A stretch of DNA of 64,000 nucleotides from Actinoplanes couchii (GCF_016862075.1 NZ_BOMG01000078.1:23763-87762), one strand, 5' to 3'. Numbered from the stretch's first letter, positions 16,757 through 23,942 are shown. Made by a program: numbers and translations. The notes: generated by a model not told the origin, from the letters alone.

Positions 16757-17626
16757 ATGGCGGTGATTCTGATGACCGGGGCCTCCGGGCGGATCGGGCG
16801 GATGCTCCGGGACCGGCTGGGGCACCACGAGTTACGGCTCACCGACCTACGCGGCGAGGACGGAGTCGACCGGCTCGACGTCACCGACGGAGTAGCCGTG
16901 GAACGGGCAGCCCGGGGCGCCGATGCGATCCTGCATCTGGGTGGGATCCCTGGTGAGGCGTCGTTCGACGAGTTGCTCGCGGTCAATGTGGGCGGGACCG
17001 AGCGGGTGCTGGCGGCGGCACATCGTGCCGGAGTTCCCCGGGTGATCCTGGCATCCAGCAACCACGCTGCCGGCTTGCAGCCCCGGCCCCGAATCGAGCC
17101 GGAAACACCGTCCCAGGATCAAACCGGATGGGCTGCGGCCGGTCGGGCTGGACTTGGTGAGTTGCCGGGAAAGGGCGTCGGCGGCGGTGGGCTGCCGGAT
17201 GATGTGAGGGCTCGGGCGGATGGCTACTACGGCTGGAGCAAGGCGGCGGTGGAAGGGCTCGGGCGGCTCTACCACGACCGGTACGGGATGCATGTCGTCT
17301 GTCTGCGGATCGGGAAGTGTGCGGAGCGGCCGGCCACCAGCCGGGACCTGTCGGTGTGGATCTCGCCGGATGACATGGCACGGCTTGTGGAGGCATCGCT
17401 GACCGCTACTGGGTGGCGGGTCGTCTGGGGAGTTTCCGCCAACACCCGGCGGTGGTGGTCGGAGGCGGGTGGACGGTCGATCGGCTACCTGCCGGTCGAC
17501 GATGCCGAGAGGTGGGCCGGCGACGTCACTGAGGAGGGCGGGCACGACCTCGTCGGCGGCGGTATCTCGGTTCCCGAACTCGGGAGACCGATCCGACGGG
17601 ACGGTAAACCGGTGGTGGGTGGGTGA
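16757..17626 (+). CDS. NAD-dependent sugar dehydrogenase, uronate dehydrogenase-like (extended SDR)
   Basis: A 289-aa extended short-chain dehydrogenase. TGASGRIG (residues 7-14) binds NAD, ASSNHAAG holds the serine region, and YYGWSK supplies the Tyr-x-x-x-Lys pair. WISPDDMARLVEASL and GVSANTRRWW closely match uronate dehydrogenases, which oxidise galacturonate or glucuronate to lactones. About 30 residues between NHAAG and YYGWSK are Gly/Pro-rich and not typical, suggesting an in-frame expansion. Codon 26 is TTA (16832-16834), the rare bldA-type leucine codon of actinomycetes. The assignment to uronate is from family resemblance only. Confidence 0.8.
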   Translation: MAVILMTGASGRIGRMLRDRLGHHELRLTDLRGEDGVDRLDVTDGVAVERAARGADAILHLGGIPGEASFDELLAVNVGGTERVLAAAHRAGVPRVILASSNHAAGLQPRPRIEPETPSQDQTGWAAAGRAGLGELPGKGVGGGGLPDDVRARADGYYGWSKAAVEGLGRLYHDRYGMHVVCLRIGKCAERPATSRDLSVWISPDDMARLVEASLTATGWRVVWGVSANTRRWWSEAGGRSIGYLPVDDAERWAGDVTEEGGHDLVGGGISVPELGRPIRRDGKPVVGG

Positions 17627-17639
17627 AGGGGCTGGTTCA

Positions 17640-17720
17640 ATGAGCGCCCGTCTAGTTGGAAGGAGGGCTGCGATGTTCTGTCAGTTCACCGTGCTCGCCC
17701 TCGGTCCGGGACTCGGCTGA
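17640..17720 (+). CDS. Possible 26-residue leader peptide
   Basis: A short frame starting MSARLVGRRAAMFCQF, with GAAGGGG 8 bases before its ATG. It ends 49 bp ahead of the acetyltransferase gene. It resembles the Arg-Arg...Cys leader peptides common in actinomycetes, which regulate the gene behind them by attenuation. No obvious terminator/antiterminator pair was found in the 49-bp gap, so a regulatory role is unproven. Confidence 0.35.
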   Translation: MSARLVGRRAAMFCQFTVLALGPGLG

Positions 17721-17769
17721 TCCTGCCGGTTCGGGCTGTGGCGTGGGCGCATCTCTTACGGAGAACGCC

Positions 17770-18657
17770 TTGACACCATTGACCATTCGTCCTGTCGTCA
17801 TGCCTGAGGACATGGACTCCTTCAACTCTTTTCCGTACGTTCTCAACTCCGAGATCGCCAAGGATCTCGCTGATCGGCGTCGTCGGCCGGAGTGGCTCTG
17901 GCTTGCTCTGCGAGGCGATCGGGTCACCGCCCGGGCCGCCTGGTGGTCCCGGCCGGGGGATGAGCATCCGCTGGTCATGGACATCCTCGATGTGGCCGAG
18001 GGGCACTTCGACGACGGGGTGAGTCTGGTCCGTGCGGCTCTGCCGGATCCGGCTCCGGAGTTCACCCGGTTCGTCGCGCCGGATTGGCAGCGCTCGGACG
18101 GTGGCACCTGGATGCGGGTGCTGGAGGCGTGCGGGGCGAAACTGTTCGTCGAGCGCCTGCGCCTGCACTGGGAGCCGGGGACGCCGATCCGCGATGCCTC
18201 CGGGCGCGTGAGCTTCCGTCCCCCGTACGACGAAGGGGAATTGATCGGTTTGATGACCCGTGTGCTCGAGGGCAGTCTCGACGCGCACAGCCGGGATGAA
18301 CTGACCCGGATGAGCCCGCGGGAGTGCGCCGAGGAGCAGTACCGCACCGAGTTGGAGCGTTATCCGAGCCCGCGGGAGTGGTGGCGGGTCGCCGTCGACA
18401 ACGATGGTGTGCCGGCTGGGTTCGTCATTCCGGCGCACAACGGCTACAACCCGATCATCGCCTATATCGCGGTGGTTCCCGAGTTCCGTGGCCGGGGGTT
18501 GATCGACGATCTGTTGGCCGAGGGCACCCGGATTCTCGCCGATCAGGGAGTGCCCCGGGTGCGTGCCGCGACCGATGTCGGGAACACGCCGATGGCCGCG
18601 GCTTTCGCCCGTGCCGGATATCGCACGTTCGAACGGCAGGTCGACATGGTCTGGTAA
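17770..18657 (+). CDS. GNAT-family N-acetyltransferase
   Basis: A 295-aa cytoplasmic acetyltransferase. The C-terminal half holds the GNAT core: IIAYIAVVPEFRGRGLIDDLL, with the acetyl-CoA loop RGRG, and NTPMAAAFARAGYR, the usual closing helix. The N-terminal half resembles a second, degenerate GNAT domain. I chose the TTG at 17770 because ACGGAGAA stands at the right distance; an in-frame ATG occurs about 11 codons later. Acceptor substrate unknown. Confidence 0.82.
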   Translation: MTPLTIRPVVMPEDMDSFNSFPYVLNSEIAKDLADRRRRPEWLWLALRGDRVTARAAWWSRPGDEHPLVMDILDVAEGHFDDGVSLVRAALPDPAPEFTRFVAPDWQRSDGGTWMRVLEACGAKLFVERLRLHWEPGTPIRDASGRVSFRPPYDEGELIGLMTRVLEGSLDAHSRDELTRMSPRECAEEQYRTELERYPSPREWWRVAVDNDGVPAGFVIPAHNGYNPIIAYIAVVPEFRGRGLIDDLLAEGTRILADQGVPRVRAATDVGNTPMAAAFARAGYRTFERQVDMVW

Positions 18658-18719
18658 ATGGGTCGATTGTTCTGATCGACGGGTGTTACGGTTCCCCCGC
18701 TGAATTCCAGGGGGGAACC

Positions 18720-19451
18720 GTGCCGAAACTCAATCAGATCATCGCTGTGGAGAAGGGCGTCAAGAGCAAGTCCTTCGCCGATCTCAGCGAGGCCCATCAC
18801 GCGGTGCAGAAGACCGGTCCGCTGGCCGGCATCTCCCGGACCTATCAGCCGAAGGACGAGGAGGGCGAGCAGCTGCCCGCCGAGTCGACCCGGGTGCAGA
18901 TCAAGGCCGAGGAGATCCTGCGCGATGTCGCCGGCACGCTGACCCGCCTTTTCGACGTGACCGCCACCAAGGATTGGACGAATTGTGTGGCCCGGGCCGA
19001 CGTCGTGGTCGACGGCCGGACGATCGCCGCGCAGGTCCCGGTGACGTATCTGTTGTTCCTGGAGAAGCAGCTGACCGATCTGCACACGTTCGTGAAGAAG
19101 CTTCCGGTGCTGGACGCCGCCGAGTCCTGGCTGCGGGACGACTCGACGGACAGCTGGCGGACCGAGCCGGTGCGGACCAACCGCACCAAGAAGGTGCCGC
19201 GCAACCACGTCAAGGCCGAGGCCACCGAGAAGCACCCGGCCCAGGTCGAGGTCTACTACGAGGACATCACCGTCGGTTACTGGACGACGGTGAAGTTCTC
19301 CGGCGCGCTGCCGGCCAAGCGGGTCAACGAGATCCTGGAGCGTGTGCTCGCCCTGCAGACCGCCGTCAAGTTCGCCCGCGAGGAGGCCAACAACACCGAG
19401 GTCGCCGACCAGCGGGTGGGTGCGGCGGTGTTCGGATTCCTGTTCGAGTAG
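18720..19451 (+). CDS. Conserved actinobacterial protein of unknown function, upstream of two Y-like RNAs
   Basis: A 243-aa soluble protein beginning VPKLNQIIAVEKGVKSK, from a family I know only as a conserved actinobacterial protein of unknown function (possibly the one listed as DUF7873; from memory). It has no signal peptide or membrane helix. Charged segments such as TNRTKKVPRNHVKAEATEKH could contact nucleic acid, but no catalytic motif is obvious. The GTG start has GGGGGAA directly upstream. A 14-bp palindrome (19451-19464) begins at its stop codon. Immediately behind it come two tRNA-mimicking RNAs in the same direction, before any terminator, so protein and RNAs may be one transcription unit. 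Confidence 0.85.
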   Translation: MPKLNQIIAVEKGVKSKSFADLSEAHHAVQKTGPLAGISRTYQPKDEEGEQLPAESTRVQIKAEEILRDVAGTLTRLFDVTATKDWTNCVARADVVVDGRTIAAQVPVTYLLFLEKQLTDLHTFVKKLPVLDAAESWLRDDSTDSWRTEPVRTNRTKKVPRNHVKAEATEKHPAQVEVYYEDITVGYWTTVKFSGALPAKRVNEILERVLALQTAVKFAREEANNTEVADQRVGAAVFGFLFE

Positions 19452-19504
19452 AACTCATGAGTTCCCCCGTGGGAGCGCGGGGGTGCGCCACAGAAAGGCG
19501 CAAA

Positions 19505-19646
19505 GCTGACAACTGAAGTTGAAGCTGATATCCACCGGTGACAGTGCGGGTTCGAGTCCCGCCCTCCGCATTCCGCGCGGAGGTAGCCCAACTGGCAGAG
19601 GCAGCCGGTGATCAATCTCAGACTATCGCTCCAATGTCAGCATTCA
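19505..19646 (+). ncRNA. Y RNA-like (YrlA-type) circularly permuted tRNA mimic, copy 1
   Basis: The order is T-arm GCGGG-TTCGAGT-CCCGC (19546-19562), acceptor 3' strand CCTCCGC (19563-19569), 7-nt loop, acceptor 5' strand GCGGAGG (19577-19583, perfect 7 bp), TA, then a D-arm with GG in its loop (19586-19602). The two outer ends pair as the anticodon-stem equivalent, CACCGGT (19533-19539) with GCCGGTG (19604-19610). The helix continues as TGAT/ATCA after a 3-nt bulge, then AGC/GCT, TTG/CAA and CTGA/TCAG out to about 19513/19640. This permuted layout is what I recall of bacterial YrlA Y RNAs, which bind Ro60 proteins and mimic tRNA. Exact RNA ends are estimated. Confidence 0.72.
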
Positions 19647-19656
19647 CCACTGATCA

Positions 19657-19769
19657 CCGGATCGAACGAGTAGGGACGACGACAGCGGATGCCGGTTCAA
19701 ATCCGGCTCGCCGCGCTTCGTGCGGCGATAGTTTAAAGGCAAAACCCGATGTCCTGATGAATGATCCAC
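19657..19769 (+). ncRNA. Y RNA-like (YrlA-type) circularly permuted tRNA mimic, copy 2
   Basis: The same layout with different sequence. T-arm GCCGG-TTCAAAT-CCGGC (19691-19707), acceptor strands TCGCCGC (19708-19714) and GCGGCGA (19722-19728) joined by the 7-nt loop GCTTCGT, TA, and D-arm GTTT-AAAGGCA-AAAC (19731-19745). The flanks close as GGATCG (19659-19664) with TGATCC (19762-19767), a tandem A-A mismatch, CG with TG, an internal loop, and GGGACG (19673-19678) with TGTCCT (19750-19755). The sequence TCGAACG in the 5' strand resembles the CGAA-containing Ro-binding motif of Y RNAs. Independent sequence in the same fold supports a conserved structure. Confidence 0.72.
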
Positions 19770-19809
19770 GCTCTTAAACGTGCCGGTGTGTGCAATTCGG
19801 TGGTAAGAG

Positions 19810-19842
19810 GAGACCCGGGGCCTGGCCATGGCCTCGGGTCTC
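19810..19842 (+). terminator. Stem-loop terminator after the Y-like RNAs
   Basis: A 13-bp stem, GAGACCCGGGGCC (19810-19822) with GGCCTCGGGTCTC (19830-19842), containing one G-T pair and a 7-nt loop that is itself TGGCCA-like. There is no T-tract. It closes the RNA locus; just before it, GTGTGCAATTCGGTGGTAAG (from about 19788) resembles one more tRNA D-arm fragment. Confidence 0.75.
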
Positions 19843-20040
19843 ACCATGTGAAGCCGAGGAGGGACGGCCGGCGAGGGCGCCGAGATGATCACGGCGGCAC
19901 TGTCCGTGCCGATGATCAGCCGACCGTTGCCGGGAGTTCTCCGATGCCGGAGGACGTGTCCGGCGCCCATCGCGGGGGCGGTATCGTCCAAGGGTTGCCT
20001 TGCTCGACGCACGGCGTGAACCAAGTGCGGTGGAGGATTG

Positions 20041-20574
20041 ATGGACGCCTACGAGACTGATCCCATCGGGGCGGCTCCGGCGGTGGCACGACTGCTGCTG
20101 GAGCTTCGCGGCCGGGCGAACGTCGACGTCAAACCGGTCGGCCGCAGCCTCCAGGTCCGGCCCAAGGGCGGCAAGCGGCTCGCCGTCAACATCCACCCCG
20201 GTGGTGTCGACGTGGCGGTGGACCCGGAGAGCGCGGCCGCGTTCCTGCAGGACGTGGAGGGTTCCTACCTGAAGGACCCGGACGACCCGTCCGGCCTGGT
20301 GTCGCTGGACGCCGACTGGATCGACATCAACTACGACGCCCTGCTCGACGCCGCGGTGAAGGCCGTCGAGGTGCAGGCGGCGCCCCGGGCGGCGGCCGCT
20401 CCCCGGGCCCGGGCCACCACCACCACCGGCAGCAGCGGCGGCACCGGCACCACCCGGAAGGCGGCGGCCCCGGCCAAGGTCAAGCCGGCGCCGCGCCCGG
20501 AGCCGAAGATCTGCCCGACCTGCCGCCAGTACGAACTGCTCGCCAGCGGGGCCTGCCCGTCGGGTTACTGCTGA
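20041..20574 (+). CDS. Hypothetical protein with C-terminal zinc-finger-like cluster
   Basis: A 177-aa protein in three parts. A folded N-terminal region of about 110 residues contains LQVRPKGGKRLAVNIHPGG and a DADWIDINYDALLDAA helix. A low-complexity Ala/Thr/Gly/Lys linker covers about 120-150. The C-terminus CPTCRQYELLASGACPSGYC has four cysteines spaced to bind one zinc ion. GGAGG stands just before a TTG-ATG pair, and the ATG at 20041 is taken as start. Function unknown; nucleic-acid or protein binding is only a guess from the tail. Confidence 0.75.
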   Translation: MDAYETDPIGAAPAVARLLLELRGRANVDVKPVGRSLQVRPKGGKRLAVNIHPGGVDVAVDPESAAAFLQDVEGSYLKDPDDPSGLVSLDADWIDINYDALLDAAVKAVEVQAAPRAAAAPRARATTTTGSSGGTGTTRKAAAPAKVKPAPRPEPKICPTCRQYELLASGACPSGYC

Positions 20575-20597
20575 GCCGGCAGGCGGCCGTCTCGTAA

Positions 20598-20792
20598 TTG
20601 ACTTGCGACAGCGGACGACGCTACGGAAGTCTTGTGGGCGATCGGTGAAAAACGACCGGTGACAAAGAAGTGCAGGGGAGCGAGACATGGCAGGGGACGA
20701 CGACATCACGGGGTGAAGACCCCGCCCCGGCCGTCCGCGTGACGGCTGTCTTCGTCGTGCCCTGAATTCCTGCTTCGTCTCCTGGGGTCTCC
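20598..20792 (+). promoter_or_regulatory. Promoter and attenuator-like leader of the ABC-F gene
   Basis: TTGACT at 20598-20603 and TACGGA at 20622-20627 (18-bp spacing) could form a promoter. The leader then contains the 9-codon frame at 20687-20716. A hairpin CGGGGT-GAAG-ACCCCG (20710-20725) overlaps the stop of that frame, and a second hairpin GCCGTC/GACGGC lies at 20730-20746. TCGTCGTGCC (20751-20760) can pair back to GGCA and CGACGA in the small frame. This mix of a translated mini-ORF and competing stems is typical of antibiotic-induced attenuators of ABC-F resistance genes. Confidence 0.55.
20687..20716 (+). CDS. Upstream mini-ORF MAGDDDITG in the ABC-F leader
   Basis: Nine codons with a strong ribosome site (AGGGGAG, 6-7 bases before the ATG), much better than that of the ABC-F gene itself. 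The stop codon is inside the first leader hairpin. Ribosome stalling here, for example by a translation-targeting antibiotic, could change the leader fold and expose or transcribe the downstream gene. This is an inference by analogy with other ABC-F leaders. Confidence 0.5.
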   Translation: MAGDDDITG

Positions 20793-22403
20793 ATGTCTTT
20801 TTCCGTCACCGACCTGTCCTTCTCCTGGCCGGACGACACTCCGGTCTTCGTGAACCTGTCGTTCTCGGTCCCGGAGGGCCGCACCGGCTTGGTCGCCGCC
20901 AACGGCACCGGTAAGTCCACGCTGCTGAAACTGATCGCCGGCGCGCTGACCCCGTCCAGCGGCACGGTCACTGTCCGTGGTGTCCTCGGCTACCTGCCTC
21001 AGCACCTGCCGCTGACCGCCGCGACGACGGTCGCGCAGGTCCTCGGCGTCGAGGGGGTGATCGCCGCCCTGCACGCCATCGAGTCCGGCGACCCGTCCGA
21101 GCAGCACTTCGCCACCGTCGGTAATGACTGGGACATCGAGGAGCGCAGCCGTGCCGAACTCGACCGGCTCGGCCTGACCGATGTCGCCCTCGACCGTCGG
21201 CTCGGCACCCTGAGCGGCGGCCAGGTGATCTCCCTCGGACTCGTCGCCGAGCTGCTGAAACGCCCCGACGTGCTGCTGCTCGACGAGCCCACCAACAACC
21301 TCGACCGGGACGCCCGCGAGCGGCTGATCGGCGTCGTCCGGTCCTGGACCGGCACTCTGGTGATCATCAGTCACGACCGGGAGCTGCTCGACGAGATGGA
21401 CCGGATCGCGGCCCTGGAGAACGGCGAGATCAGTTGGTACGGCGGGAACTTCTCCGCCTACGAGGAGGCCGTCGACGCCGAACGGGACACCCTCGACCGG
21501 CAGGTCCGCAGCGCCGAGCAGGACCTCAAGCGGCAGAAACGCGAGGCACAGCAGGCCCGGGAACGAGCCGCCCGCCGCGCGTCGACCGCGTCACGCAACC
21601 TGGCCAGCGCCGGCCTCGCCCGCATCCACGCGGGTAATCTCAAACGCGGCGCGGAGGTCGCGGCCGCCCGCTCCGCCGACGTGCACGGCGACCGGCTCGG
21701 CCAGGCCCAGGCCCGCTACGACCAGGCCAGCCGCGCCGCCCGTCAGGACGACCGGATCGTCCTCGAACTGCCCGGCACCGCCGTCCCGGCCGGTCGCACG
21801 GTCTTCCACGGCGAGGCGCTGACCGCCGGCTACCAGGGCCGGACCGTTGTCGATCACGTCGACCTGATCGTCCGCGGCCCCGAGCGGATCGCGCTCACCG
21901 GCCCCAACGGATCCGGCAAGTCCACGTTGCTGCGCTTGATGAGCGGAGATCAACACCCGGTTTCCGGTACGGCTACCCGCGCCGCCGGCCGCACCGCGTA
22001 CCTCTCCCAGCGTCTCGACCTGCTGGATGAGGACCGCAGCGTGGCCGCCAACCTGACGTCGTTCGCCCCGGCCCTGCCCGACGCCGAGCGGATGAACCTG
22101 CTGGCCCGCTTCCTGTTCCGGGGCCAGCGCGCGCACCTGCCGGTGTCGGTGCTGTCCGGTGGCGAGCGCCTGCGGGCCACCCTGGCGTGCATCCTGTTCG
22201 CCGAGCCGGCCCCGCAGTTGCTGCTGCTGGACGAGCCGACGAACAACCTGGACCTGGTCAGTACCGGACAGTTGGAGAGCGCCCTGATCGCGTACCAGGG
22301 GGCGTTCGTGGTGGTCAGCCACGACGAACGATTCCTGTCCGCGATCGGGATCGGACGTCGCCTTCACCTGTCCGGCGGGCGGCTCGCCACATCGGACGGG
22401 TGA
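20793..22403 (+). CDS. ABC-F family ATPase, probable ribosome-protection or translation factor
   Basis: A 536-aa soluble protein with two ATPase domains and no membrane part. First domain: Walker A AANGTGKST (35-43), LSGGQ near 139, LLLDEPTNNLD. A charged linker rich in Arg/Lys/Gln coiled coil lies at about 230-300. Second domain: GPNGSGKST near 370-378, LSGGE near 455, LLLDEPTNNLD. ABC-F proteins bind the ribosomal E site, and many actinomycete members give resistance to macrolides, lincosamides or pleuromutilins. The regulated leader favours a resistance role. The ribosome site before its ATG is weak, so expression probably depends on the leader. Confidence 0.92.
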   Translation: MSFSVTDLSFSWPDDTPVFVNLSFSVPEGRTGLVAANGTGKSTLLKLIAGALTPSSGTVTVRGVLGYLPQHLPLTAATTVAQVLGVEGVIAALHAIESGDPSEQHFATVGNDWDIEERSRAELDRLGLTDVALDRRLGTLSGGQVISLGLVAELLKRPDVLLLDEPTNNLDRDARERLIGVVRSWTGTLVIISHDRELLDEMDRIAALENGEISWYGGNFSAYEEAVDAERDTLDRQVRSAEQDLKRQKREAQQARERAARRASTASRNLASAGLARIHAGNLKRGAEVAAARSADVHGDRLGQAQARYDQASRAARQDDRIVLELPGTAVPAGRTVFHGEALTAGYQGRTVVDHVDLIVRGPERIALTGPNGSGKSTLLRLMSGDQHPVSGTATRAAGRTAYLSQRLDLLDEDRSVAANLTSFAPALPDAERMNLLARFLFRGQRAHLPVSVLSGGERLRATLACILFAEPAPQLLLLDEPTNNLDLVSTGQLESALIAYQGAFVVVSHDERFLSAIGIGRRLHLSGGRLATSDG

Positions 22404-22416
22404 TCCGCGTTGTCCA

Positions 22417-22440
22417 CCGGGGAGTGAACCCGCTCCCCGG
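22417..22440 (+). terminator. Stem-loop terminator after the ABC-F gene
   Basis: CCGGGGAG (22417-22424) pairs perfectly with CTCCCCGG (22433-22440) around an 8-nt loop, 13 bp after the stop codon. No T-run. Confidence 0.6.
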
Positions 22441-22568
22441 CCCACCGGGGCCAGCGTCTTCTCCAGGACACCGGAGGGATGGTTCTTGGACAGTCGGATT
22501 GACTTCGAAACTCCGGAGATATCGAGTTAGAGGCCGCACCGAGTAATCACATTCCCCGGGAGGCCGCA

Positions 22569-23942
22569 ATGTCCATTGAACTCGATCTCCGGCTCGCCGG
22601 GGAGGGCACTCGATTCCGGATCTTTCCGCAGCCGCGATTCCTCAAGAAGGCGGACGGATCCGGGCCGTTGTTTCCCGAGCCCGAGGTCGTCGTGGTCAAC
22701 GTCGAACCGTCCGCGATGCGGCCCGGACCAGGGGACGACCGGATGTTCGTGGTCGACGCGGTCGGGAAACTGCCGTACAAGGACTTCTTCCGGCCCCCGT
22801 GGCGAGGCCAGGCGCGACCGCCGGTCCGGCCCGGTCCGGACGGCCATTTCGACCACCTCGATCCGGCGACCCGGGACTTCTCGGCGGCCACCATGTACGC
22901 GACCGTCCGGCGGGTTCTGGACATCTGGGAGGACTACTTCGGGCGTACGATTCAATGGCATTTCGAGTCTGATTTTGATCGTCTCGAACTGATTCCCTTG
23001 ATCGAATGGGACAACGCCCAGTCCGGCTACGGTTTCCTCGAATTCGGATTCGGCCGGACGCCGAAAAAGACCATCGACCACAGTCGGCCATACTGCGAGA
23101 ACTTCGACGTGCTCGCCCACGAACTCGGGCACAGCATCATCTTCGCCGAGGTCGGAGTGCCGGCCAGCCCGCTCGACCCGGCGATCGACTACGGCGGCAT
23201 GCACGAGTCGGCCGGCGACCTGGTCGCGATCGTGGCGTCGCTGCACTTCCACTCCCTGGTCGACTACCTGCTCGACAGCACCAGGGGCAACCTGCTGACC
23301 ATAAACGGCCTGGACCGGGTGGGTGAGCTGTCGGACAGCTCGGAGATCCGGACCGTCTTCAACAACCAGCGGATGTCGGAGGTCGGCACCGAGCCGCACG
23401 ACAGGTCGCTGCCGCTGACCGGCGCGATCTTCGACACCATGGTCGAGGTGTTCCAGCAGGACCTGGTCGCCAAGAAGCTGATCAGTGAGGAGTTGCGGGA
23501 GCGCTCGACGCACCTGCCCGGCAGCGCGATCGATCTGAAGGAGATCGAGGCCGAGTTCACCGCGGCGTACACCGGCAACGAGGCCGCTTTCAAGGAGTCG
23601 CTGCTGGTGGCCCGGGACTATCTGGGCCGGCTGCTGGCGATCACGTGGAGCAATTTGTCACCGGACTTCCTCACGTACCACGGGATCCTCCGGGCCCTGC
23701 TCCGCGCCGACCGGGAGCTGACCGGCGGCGCCAACGCGGCGATCATCCGGTCCTGTTTCGCCTGGCGGGAGATCGCGCCGGTGCCGACGTCGCTGCTGGT
23801 GCGCAACCATACGGTCGCGTCCTGCGGGCTGGACGCAGCCGCCTACCACCCCGCCGCTCCCGCCGATCCGGCGATCGACCCGCAGCAGATCCCGGCGCCG
23901 CGTCCCGAGCGGGGGAACTTCATCTCGCCGAGAATGATCTGA
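22569..23942 (+). CDS. Metalloprotease-like protein with HELGH motif (gluzincin type), no signal peptide
   Basis: A 457-aa protein. AHELGH at residues 183-188 gives the HExxH zinc site, and HESAGD at 212-217 puts a glutamate 25 residues after the second histidine. That matches the third ligand and following aspartate of thermolysin-type (M4/M36) gluzincins, where the text reads NExxSD. No secretion signal, propeptide or membrane segment is visible, unlike secreted thermolysins. The first 120 residues are Pro/Arg-rich and unassigned. GGGAGG precedes the ATG. A cytoplasmic or non-classically exported peptidase is the best reading; substrate unknown. Confidence 0.7.
   Translation: MSIELDLRLAGEGTRFRIFPQPRFLKKADGSGPLFPEPEVVVVNVEPSAMRPGPGDDRMFVVDAVGKLPYKDFFRPPWRGQARPPVRPGPDGHFDHLDPATRDFSAATMYATVRRVLDIWEDYFGRTIQWHFESDFDRLELIPLIEWDNAQSGYGFLEFGFGRTPKKTIDHSRPYCENFDVLAHELGHSIIFAEVGVPASPLDPAIDYGGMHESAGDLVAIVASLHFHSLVDYLLDSTRGNLLTINGLDRVGELSDSSEIRTVFNNQRMSEVGTEPHDRSLPLTGAIFDTMVEVFQQDLVAKKLISEELRERSTHLPGSAIDLKEIEAEFTAAYTGNEAAFKESLLVARDYLGRLLAITWSNLSPDFLTYHGILRALLRADRELTGGANAAIIRSCFAWREIAPVPTSLLVRNHTVASCGLDAAAYHPAAPADPAIDPQQIPAPRPERGNFISPRMI

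Noticed and set aside
19577..19715. A linear tRNA gene from GCGGAGG to TCGCCGC
   Set aside because: The acceptor stem would have an A-G mismatch, the molecule would be about 140 nt long, and no 5-bp stem with a 7-nt anticodon loop containing T33 is found. Pairing across the 7-nt loops in the permuted order is perfect instead.
19452..20040. Prophage or integrative-element remnant
   Set aside because: tRNA-like sequences can mark integration sites, but no integrase, direct-repeat attachment site or phage gene is present around the locus.
20660..20716. Riboswitch in the ABC-F leader
   Set aside because: No block of a known riboswitch class is visible; the translated mini-ORF with hairpins explains the region better.
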